Shown in pieces: positions 6,929 through 12,542 of a stretch of DNA of 12,542 nucleotides. This DNA is from Syntrophaceae bacterium (GTDB lineage: Bacteria > Desulfobacterota > Syntrophia > Syntrophales > UBA2210). The notes beneath the pieces were generated by a model. That model was not told where the DNA came from. It searched no databases and saw only the letters and a program-made list of their open reading frames with translations. The stretch covers positions 1 to 12,542 of the forward strand of contig JAUXBI010000016.1 of assembly GCA_030619435.1 (NCBI GenBank), in the 5' to 3' direction. Each line of letters starts with the position of its first letter. Positions within the stretch are counted from its first letter, which is position 1. Both the position numbers and the translations under genes were made by a program.

Positions 6929-7077
6929 TGGACCCGAAAAGAGTCCAAATTAGATGGCAAAGTAAAAAGCTTCAAATCCAAGGCGCGCAAATCATGAGTA
7001 ATGAGGCGTACTTAAGATACGCCGCAGTGACGAAGGATGTAGCGAAACGCAGAAGTTGGACTTTTTACAAAGCCATC
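6929..7077. repeat. Intergenic inverted-repeat element (MITE/REP-like)
   Basis: The stretch between the two divergent promoters has no credible gene but shows layered inverted repeats. GATGGC-AAA-GTAAAAAG (6953-6969) faces CTTTTTAC-AAA-GCCATC (7061-7077), matching at 14 of 17 positions. AGTCCAA (6942-6948) faces TTGGACT (7056-7062). TGGAC (6929-6933) faces GTCCA (6943-6947). In the middle GGCGTA (7005-7010) and TACGCC (7018-7023) form a 6-bp hairpin with a 7-base loop. Intergenic sequence of this general make-up (ending near TTGGACTTTTTAC, with the GGCGTAC hairpin) is familiar to me as a dispersed repeat in Desulfobacterota genomes, but that is memory, not a search. A 61-codon open frame through it (6928-7113) is not considered a gene. 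The outer limits are approximate. Confidence 0.6.
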
Positions 7078-7086
7078 AAGAAATGT

Positions 7087-7114
7087 TTGCCAAAACGAGA
7101 TGGTGTGATATAAC
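7087..7114 (+). promoter_or_regulatory. Extended -10 promoter for the mdh-radical SAM-rng operon
   Basis: TTGCCA (7087-7092, 5/6) is followed by 16 bases and TATAAC (7109-7114, 5/6), with TG at 7106-7107 giving an extended -10. Transcription would start near 7121, about 58 bases before the first gene at 7179. The promoter begins 10 bases after the right end of the repeat element. A small GATGT/ACATC stem lies in the leader. Prediction only. Confidence 0.55.
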
Positions 7115-7178
7115 GTTTTGCGCTTACTTGCAGGGGAAAGCTAGAGATGTTTCTACATCACATAAACAGGAGATCCGG

Positions 7179-7559
7179 ATGAATCTGGTGAAAAAAATCG
7201 ATCTGCCCAACAATCTGGTTTTGCAGGTGTGGGATAAATCGCGTGCTATCGCCTCCGATACTACAAAGGTTGAACTGCGTATAGTAATAGACGTAGCGGT
7301 CAAGGAAGAATATTTCAGCGATCCTGCACATTTTCAACAGGTCGTAGCGGTATTCGGCCAGGAAATATCCTACGAATACACGAAGGAGAGAACATTCGTC
7401 AGCACACCTGACAGCAAAAGGGTTTTCGGTGAACTGCTGGAGGATTTCAGAAGGGATTCGCTTCCCTATATATCGAGAACCGATTTCCCGGCACGTTTCG
7501 CCATGTCGAAACTGCGCGATATCCGGCAACACCCCTACAGGTATCGTGACAGAGCCTGA
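7179..7559 (+). CDS. Conserved-looking 126-aa protein of unknown function
   Basis: I cannot assign this protein to a named family. It is a soluble, charged protein without signal peptide, membrane segment or cysteine motif. The N-terminal half alternates short beta-type stretches (NNLVLQVWDKS, KVELRIVIDVAV). The C-terminal half is helical and basic, ending in a run rich in Arg and Tyr (SKLRDIRQHPYRYRDRA). The frame is open further upstream (to 7056), but the ATG at 7179 has AGGAG (7168-7172) six bases before it, and the upstream codons run into the repeat element, so 7179 is chosen. It is the first gene of the operon, 27 bases before mdh, which suggests a housekeeping role. Similar small proteins beside mdh in related genomes are plausible from memory, not verified. 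Confidence 0.75.
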   Translation: MNLVKKIDLPNNLVLQVWDKSRAIASDTTKVELRIVIDVAVKEEYFSDPAHFQQVVAVFGQEISYEYTKERTFVSTPDSKRVFGELLEDFRRDSLPYISRTDFPARFAMSKLRDIRQHPYRYRDRA

Positions 7560-7586
7560 GTTAAATCTTTAAACTGGAGATGTAAA

Positions 7587-8516
7587 ATGAAAAGAAAAGT
7601 TTCTGTAATCGGAGCCGGTTTTGTGGGCACAATGACCGCCCAGAAGATCGTTGAGAAAGATCTGGCAGATGTTACTCTGCTGGATATCGTTGAGGGTCTC
7701 CCGCAGGGAAGAGCCATCGACATAATGCAGTCAGCTCCTGTCGAGGGATTTGACAGGAAAATAACCGGCTCCAACAACTTTGCCGAGACCGAACATTCGG
7801 ATATCGTAGTTTTTACCGCCGGTTTTCCCAGAGCACCCGGCATGAGCAGGGAAGAACTCGCCCTGAAGAATGGAGGGATCGTAAAATCCGTTGTGGAAAC
7901 AATCGCGAGGCATGCCCCCGACTGCATCATCATAATGGTGACAAATCCGCTTGATGTCATGACACACCTTGCATGGAAAACATCGGGCTTCCCGGCGGAA
8001 AGAGTTATGGGGATGGGGGGCATACTCGACACCGCGAGATACAGGGCGTTTCTGGCTGAAGAGCTGAACGTATCGGCGGGAAATGTAGAAACCATGATTC
8101 TGGGGAGTCACGGGGACACTATGGTACCAGTAGCCACTCATACCACTGCGGGAGGTATCCCGGTAAGCCGACTCATAGGGAAAGAGCGGCTTGACGCTAT
8201 TATTGAAAGGACAAAGAACGGGGGCGCCGAGATTGTGAATCTTCTTAAATCCGGCAGCGCCTGGCATGCCCCTTCGTCTTCAGCGGTCGCCATGGTGGAG
8301 GCGATACTGGGCGACAGCAAGAGGATTTTCCCCGTTTCAGCGTATCTGACAGGGCAGTACGGCATTGAGGATGTGCATATCGGTGTTCCGGTAAAACTGG
8401 GTGCATCCGGAATCGAAGAGATATACGAGATAGCCCTTTCCGATGAAGAGTTGAAAGGTCTGAAACGATCCGCCGGAGCGGTCAGTAAAACGTTTGAGGA
8501 CCTGAAGATCTCATGA
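7587..8516 (+). CDS. mdh: Malate dehydrogenase (LDH-like type), NAD-dependent
   Basis: The enzyme interconverts malate and oxaloacetate with NAD in the cytoplasm, a TCA-cycle and anaplerotic step. The protein has 309 residues, typical of the LDH-like bacterial MDH group. The Rossmann motif G9-x-G11-x2-G14 is followed by D33, which selects NAD over NADP. The mobile loop reads PRAPGMSRE: R82 aligns with the arginine that distinguishes malate from lactate dehydrogenase, and R88 is the second substrate arginine. N120, R151 (DTAR) and the catalytic pair D148/H175 (GSHGD) are all present. The loop has Ala where Lys is more common (RKPGM), a mild variation. GGAG lies 8 bases before the ATG. The stop overlaps the start of the radical SAM gene as ATGA, so translation is probably coupled. 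Confidence 0.96.
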   Translation: MKRKVSVIGAGFVGTMTAQKIVEKDLADVTLLDIVEGLPQGRAIDIMQSAPVEGFDRKITGSNNFAETEHSDIVVFTAGFPRAPGMSREELALKNGGIVKSVVETIARHAPDCIIIMVTNPLDVMTHLAWKTSGFPAERVMGMGGILDTARYRAFLAEELNVSAGNVETMILGSHGDTMVPVATHTTAGGIPVSRLIGKERLDAIIERTKNGGAEIVNLLKSGSAWHAPSSSAVAMVEAILGDSKRIFPVSAYLTGQYGIEDVHIGVPVKLGASGIEEIYEIALSDEELKGLKRSAGAVSKTFEDLKIS

Positions 8517-10990
8517 ACTATTCATCCATCGAAGAGCTCCTTCCCCTTGTTCAGAAACCGGGCAGATATACAGGGGGGGAGATAAATTCCATAAAAAAGG
8601 ACTGGGGAAAATGTCGTCTGACCTTTGCCCTTGCCTTTCCCGATATTTACGAAATAGGTATGTCGCATCTCGGTTTGCAGATTCTCTACTCCATCCTGAA
8701 TAATGAACCGGAAATAGCGGCTGAGAGGTTTTATGCCCCTTGGCCGGACATGGAATTTCTGATGAGGGAAAACGGGATTCCCCTTGTTTCTCTCGAATCC
8801 TCCACTCCCCTTTCCAGATTCGATATCGTGGGGTTTTCACTGCAGTATGAACTGTCCTACACCAATGTCCTGAACATGCTGGATCTGGGCGGCGTGCCAA
8901 TATATTCCAGTGACAGAAAAAAAGATGCACCCATAATAATCGCAGGGGGACCCTCTGTCTTCAATCCCTGGCCGGTGGCGCCCTTCTTCGACGCGCTTGT
9001 CGTGGGAGAGGGAGAAGAGGTGATACTGGAAATCTCCCGCGCGATGGTCAGCGGCAAAGAAAGAGGATATAAACGCTCCGGCCTGTTAAATCTTCTCGCT
9101 GAGATTGACGGGGTCTGGGTTCCTTCCCTGCATGGCATGGAGAAAAAGATAAAGAAAAGGGTTGTGACAGATCTGGAAAAATGGCGGCTCCCATCTAAAC
9201 CCATCGTACCTCTTGTTAAGACAGTACACGACAGGATAACCCTGGAAATAGCCAGGGGCTGCACCCGCGGATGCCGCTTCTGCCAACCGGGAATGGTCTG
9301 GAGACCCGTCAGGGAAAGATCTGTCGATGCACTGGAAAAGATGGCGGAAGAGATGCTCTCTTCAACAGGACATAACGAGATTTCTCTTTTATCCCTCAGT
9401 TCCGGCGATTATTCCCATATTGAATATCTCCTTACATCTCTCATGAATCAGTATTACGAAAAGAGGGTGGCCATTGCCCTCCCTTCCATGAGGGTGGAAA
9501 CCCTTACCGAAAAATTGATCGAACAGATAAAAAGGGTGCGCAAAACAAGCTTCACACTCGCGCCGGAGGCCGGAACACAGAGACTGCGGGATGTAATAAA
9601 CAAGGGGAATACCGAAGAAGCCCTCCTCGCCACTGCTCGAAAGGTATTTGATGCCGGATGGAAATCTATCAAGCTTTATTTCATGATCGGATTGCCGTCA
9701 GAAACGCAGGAAGATCTCGAAGGGATTGTCGATCTCGCCTATAAGGTGCTCAGAGAAGGGGGAAACAGACGGCAGGTCACCGTCAGCATTTCCACCTTCA
9801 TACCGAAACCTTTCACCCCCTTCCAATGGCAAAGGCAGATAACGGTTGATGAAATCCGGGAAAAACAGGATTTCTTCAAGAAAAACATCCGGCACAAGAA
9901 CCTGAAGCTCAAGTGGCATGACAGGGAAATGAGCTTTCTGGAAGGCCTGATGGCAAGGGGAGATAAGAAAACAAGTGAACTCGTGGCGAAGGCCTTTTAT
10001 TCCGGATGCCGCTTTGATGGCTGGAGTGACCGGTTTCAGTTCGATATATGGGAACAGGCAATAAATGATCTGGGGATAAAGACAAATGATTATCTCGGGG
10101 AAAGGGATATGGAAGACGCGCTACCCTGGGATAATATCGATTGCGGCATAACAAAAGAGTTTCTCGCGGAAGAATATGAAAAATCCCTGAACGCGGAACT
10201 TACAGAAGATTGCCGATCTGCCGGGTGTTATCAATGTGGGGTATGTTCGGGGGATATCAGGATTATCGAAGCCGGAGAACCACACCCCATATCCTCCCGG
10301 AAGCGTGTCCTCTCTCCCCGTGAAGCAGAAATCACGCAGCTCAGGATAAGGTTTGCCAGGCAGGGGAAAACCGGCATGCTGTCGCATCTGGAATTGTCTT
10401 CCTCTATCGTGCGGGCAATAAATGTAAGCGGATTCGTCTTCGCGTTTTCAGAGGGATTCCATCCCCACCCAAAGATATCATTCCCCTATGCTCTTCCCGT
10501 CGGAGTAGAAAGCCTGTGCGAATACGCAGATATCCAGCTTCGGGAATATAGCGATTCTCCGGAAAATTTCACCGCCAGAGTAAACTCCTGCCTGCCTTCG
10601 GGAATAGAGATCCTGGGCGCCGAAGTGATCTTTCCCTATACCATATCGCTGTCCAATCTTATTGAGGGGTTTGACTATGAAATCCACCTGCCGCATGCAC
10701 CCATTTCGTCCATCAGCCCAACTCCGGATGAAAGGATAAAAACATTCCTCAAATCGGAGACATTTATGATATCCAGATACAGGAAGGGGGCAGTTGTCGC
10801 GAAGGATATACGTCCGCTGGTAACTTCCATTGCCCTCGACACTAAGGAGGCCATAATCTCCATGTCCGTGCGTTTCGACCCTGGCGGGGGAGTCAAACCG
10901 TTGGAGATACTGACACAGGTTGCCGGATTTGACGACGAGTACGCGAAGAGAGCAAGGATCATAAAGACAGAGATTAACTGCAAAGAGTAA
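8513..10990 (+). CDS. B12-binding-fold radical SAM protein fused to DUF2344 (TIGR03960/TIGR03936 type)
   Basis: The protein has 825 residues and three parts. Residues about 10-200 match the N-terminal B12-binding-like domain of the TIGR03960 family (KPGRYTGGEIN, YEIGMSHLGLQILY, GFSLQYELSYTNVLNML); the canonical DxHxxG cobalamin motif is not seen, only GMSHLG. Residues about 240-480 are the radical SAM core with C250-x3-C254-x2-C257 (CTRGCRFC), which binds a 4Fe-4S cluster. A further cysteine group, C567/C572/C575/C578, may hold another metal site. Residues about 605-800 are the DUF2344 (TIGR03936) domain, encoded separately in some bacteria and fused here. Function is not established; its steady linkage to RNase G and ribosomal-protein genes suggests a role around RNA or translation. 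The start overlaps the mdh stop. RNase G follows after 33 bases. Confidence 0.93.
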   Translation: MNYSSIEELLPLVQKPGRYTGGEINSIKKDWGKCRLTFALAFPDIYEIGMSHLGLQILYSILNNEPEIAAERFYAPWPDMEFLMRENGIPLVSLESSTPLSRFDIVGFSLQYELSYTNVLNMLDLGGVPIYSSDRKKDAPIIIAGGPSVFNPWPVAPFFDALVVGEGEEVILEISRAMVSGKERGYKRSGLLNLLAEIDGVWVPSLHGMEKKIKKRVVTDLEKWRLPSKPIVPLVKTVHDRITLEIARGCTRGCRFCQPGMVWRPVRERSVDALEKMAEEMLSSTGHNEISLLSLSSGDYSHIEYLLTSLMNQYYEKRVAIALPSMRVETLTEKLIEQIKRVRKTSFTLAPEAGTQRLRDVINKGNTEEALLATARKVFDAGWKSIKLYFMIGLPSETQEDLEGIVDLAYKVLREGGNRRQVTVSISTFIPKPFTPFQWQRQITVDEIREKQDFFKKNIRHKNLKLKWHDREMSFLEGLMARGDKKTSELVAKAFYSGCRFDGWSDRFQFDIWEQAINDLGIKTNDYLGERDMEDALPWDNIDCGITKEFLAEEYEKSLNAELTEDCRSAGCYQCGVCSGDIRIIEAGEPHPISSRKRVLSPREAEITQLRIRFARQGKTGMLSHLELSSSIVRAINVSGFVFAFSEGFHPHPKISFPYALPVGVESLCEYADIQLREYSDSPENFTARVNSCLPSGIEILGAEVIFPYTISLSNLIEGFDYEIHLPHAPISSISPTPDERIKTFLKSETFMISRYRKGAVVAKDIRPLVTSIALDTKEAIISMSVRFDPGGGVKPLEILTQVAGFDDEYAKRARIIKTEINCKE

Positions 10991-11009
10991 CTCGAAACCC
11001 GGAACTCGA
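10989..11009. repeat. Short degenerate heptamer repeat before rng
   Basis: Three tandem heptamers, AACTCGA, AACCCGG and AACTCGA, cover the last two bases of the radical SAM stop codon and most of the 33-base spacer to rng. The consensus is AACYCGR. It is too short to call a true satellite, but it is regular. Confidence 0.4.
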
Positions 11010-11023
11010 AGAAAGAGAATATA

Positions 11024-12535
11024 ATGCCAAAAGAAATCATTTTTAACTGCACCGAATATGAAACAAGGATCGCCATACTGGAAGACCGTGTACTCTCAAA
11101 TTTCTATGTGGAAAGGGTCGATGAAAGATCCATAGCGGGAAACATATATAAGGGTAAGGTGGTTCGCGTACTTCCGGGCATACAGGCCGCGTTTGTGGAC
11201 ATAGGGCTTGAACGGAGCGCGTTTCTGTATGTGGCGGATATCTATAATGAAACATCCGGGATAGACTTTTTCACAAATGGAGATAACGATCCCATAGAAT
11301 ATGAAGAGGGTGAACATCCGGAGCAATACACCCATCCCATAGAGGACATACTGAGAGAAGGACAGGAGGTTCTTGTTCAGGTATCCAAAGAGCCACTGGG
11401 AACCAAGGGTGCAAGAGTCACCACACATATATCGCTCGCTGGGAGAAACATTGTCTCTATGCCAACATCATACCATACGGGCATATCAAGAAAGATTACC
11501 AATGAGCAGGAAAGGGATCGGCTGCGTGAGATCATAGAAGAACTGCGCCCCGAAAAACATGGTTTCATCGCGCGAACTGTAAGCGAAGGAAGGGAGAAAG
11601 ATGAACTGAAGGGTGATTTTGACTATCTTTCCAAGCTGTGGGATACCATCAGGGAAAAGGGGCAACACACAGGCGCCCCGGGGCTTGTGCACAGAGAACT
11701 GAGTATGACACTGCGCGCAATCCGCGATTTCTACACGGAAGACGTGGAAAGGATCGTTGTAGATTCAGAAGAAGAATACCGGAAAACAATTGATTTCATA
11801 GATAGTTTTATGCCTTACATGAAACACTCGATCGACCTCTACAGGGATAGTATCCCCATCTTCGATCATTTTGGTATTGAACTGGACATCGGCAAGATGC
11901 TTAACAAAAAGGTCTGGCTGAAATCGGGAGGATACATAGTTATAGAAGAGACTGAGGCGCTGTGCGCGATAGATGTAAACACCGGTAAATACGTCGGCAA
12001 GAGGAACATGGAGGAAACTATCCTTAAAACAAACATGGAAGCCGTAAAGGAGATAGCCTATCAACTCCGCATAAGAAACATCGGCGGAATCATCATCATT
12101 GATTTCATAGATATGGAAATTGAGACAAACCGTGAAAGAATATTTGATACCCTCAAAGCGGAGATGGGAAAGGACAGGAACAGAACCAGCGTGCAGAAAA
12201 TATCGGAGATCGGCCTGATTGAAATGACCCGTCAGAGAAGAAGGAAGAGCCTTAGAGAGACAATCTGCGAAACATGTCCGTACTGTGGCGGCAGGGGAAC
12301 TGTTAAATCCAGTACAAGTGTATGCTACAAGATATTCAGAGAGCTGGAGAAAGAAGCCGCCTATGGTATCGCGGGAACACTCTGCGTACTTGTCCATCCG
12401 GAGGTGGCAAAACTCCTTCTGGAAAACGAGAATAATACACTGAAGAACCTGGAAAAAAGACTGGGTAGAAAGATTCTGGTAGAAACAGACAACAGCTTCC
12501 ACCGGGAAAATTTCGAGATAATACCGATGCAATAA
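11024..12535 (+). CDS. rng: Ribonuclease G (RNase E/G family)
   Basis: This endoribonuclease cuts single-stranded AU-rich RNA, matures 16S rRNA 5' ends and takes part in mRNA decay. The protein is complete at 503 residues, close to E. coli RNase G (489) and lacking the long C-terminal scaffold of RNase E. Residues about 36-125 are the S1 RNA-binding domain (NIYKGKVVRVLPGIQAAFVD), with an acidic insertion at about 75-105. Catalytic Mg-binding aspartates are D317 (AIDVNTG) and D360 (IDFIDM), with the same 43-residue spacing as D303/D346 of E. coli RNase E. The Zn-link cysteines are C418 and C421 (CPYC), the equivalent of C404/C407; C415 adds a third cysteine. A purine-rich AGAAAGAG serves as SD. 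It is the last gene visible in the operon. Confidence 0.96.
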   Translation: MPKEIIFNCTEYETRIAILEDRVLSNFYVERVDERSIAGNIYKGKVVRVLPGIQAAFVDIGLERSAFLYVADIYNETSGIDFFTNGDNDPIEYEEGEHPEQYTHPIEDILREGQEVLVQVSKEPLGTKGARVTTHISLAGRNIVSMPTSYHTGISRKITNEQERDRLREIIEELRPEKHGFIARTVSEGREKDELKGDFDYLSKLWDTIREKGQHTGAPGLVHRELSMTLRAIRDFYTEDVERIVVDSEEEYRKTIDFIDSFMPYMKHSIDLYRDSIPIFDHFGIELDIGKMLNKKVWLKSGGYIVIEETEALCAIDVNTGKYVGKRNMEETILKTNMEAVKEIAYQLRIRNIGGIIIIDFIDMEIETNRERIFDTLKAEMGKDRNRTSVQKISEIGLIEMTRQRRRKSLRETICETCPYCGGRGTVKSSTSVCYKIFRELEKEAAYGIAGTLCVLVHPEVAKLLLENENNTLKNLEKRLGRKILVETDNSFHRENFEIIPMQ

Positions 12536-12542
12536 GACGGAT

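Noticed and set aside
6928..7113. 61-codon open frame between purU and the 126-aa gene
   Set aside because: It runs through the inverted-repeat element, has no SD, and its codons are explained by the repeat arms; judged not a gene.
7056..7178. N-terminal extension of the 126-aa protein by 41 codons
   Set aside because: It would start inside the repeat element and upstream of the predicted promoter at 7087-7114; the ATG at 7179 has a proper AGGAG.
7535..8095. 186-codon open frame on the minus strand
   Set aside because: Antisense shadow of mdh, which has all active-site residues; low-complexity Ser/Ala-rich translation.
11765..12532. 255-codon open frame on the minus strand
   Set aside because: It lies wholly antisense to rng, whose catalytic and zinc motifs are intact; no independent protein motif or SD.
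1..12542. CRISPR array, tRNA/rRNA genes, phage or transposase genes, toxin-antitoxin pairs
   Set aside because: No regular spaced repeats, no cloverleaf-like or conserved rRNA sequence and no matching protein motifs were seen on either strand.

Overview
The window reads as an ordinary chromosomal stretch of a Gram-negative, anaerobic-type bacterium. It most likely comes from the former Deltaproteobacteria (Desulfobacterota). That placement is inference. It rests on the gene set (a radical-SAM/DUF2344 fusion next to RNase G, a DUF374 acyltransferase, a TPR plus periplasmic-binding lipoprotein of LpoA type, a cytidylate-kinase-like protein, a nucleoside-recognition membrane protein) and on moderate GC content judged by eye. 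No rRNA, tRNA, CRISPR, transposase or phage gene is visible.

Layout. (1) Bases 1-1221: the 3' part of a DUF374/LPLAT acyltransferase gene (+) meets a LysE/RhtB-type exporter gene (-) tail to tail, with an 8-base overlap. (2) Bases 1246-3840: a good sigma70-type promoter drives a two-gene (+) operon, a secreted single-HKD phospholipase D-like protein followed 4 bases later by an LpoA-like TPR/periplasmic-binding lipoprotein. A UUCG-loop hairpin follows and is shared with the next, convergent transcript. (3) Bases 3843-5019 (-): a cytidylate-kinase-like protein and a small cupin, with a promoter whose -10 lies inside an inverted repeat. (4) Bases 5034-6922 (-): purU (formyl-THF deformylase) and a nucleoside-recognition (Gate) membrane protein, with their own promoter. 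(5) Bases 6923-7086: no credible gene, but an inverted-repeat element that fills the space between two divergent promoters. (6) Bases 7087-12535 (+): an extended -10 promoter followed by a tight operon of a conserved-looking 126-aa protein of unknown function, NAD-dependent malate dehydrogenase, a radical-SAM/DUF2344 fusion protein (start overlaps the mdh stop as ATGA), and complete RNase G.

How the genes fit together. The last operon joins central carbon metabolism (mdh) to an RNA-processing neighbourhood (radical SAM protein and RNase G). In related genomes this neighbourhood often continues into rplU-rpmA-obg, which would lie beyond the right edge here. PurU releases formate from the one-carbon pool. 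The Gate-domain protein behind it may move a related small molecule, but its substrate cannot be read from sequence. The PLD/LpoA-like pair points to the envelope or periplasm.

I did not find a clear, novel multi-gene system. The points most worth a second look are the intergenic repeat element between divergent promoters, the unassigned 126-aa protein at the head of the mdh operon, the cytidylate-kinase-like protein with an altered nucleotide loop, and the secreted PLD/LpoA-like operon.
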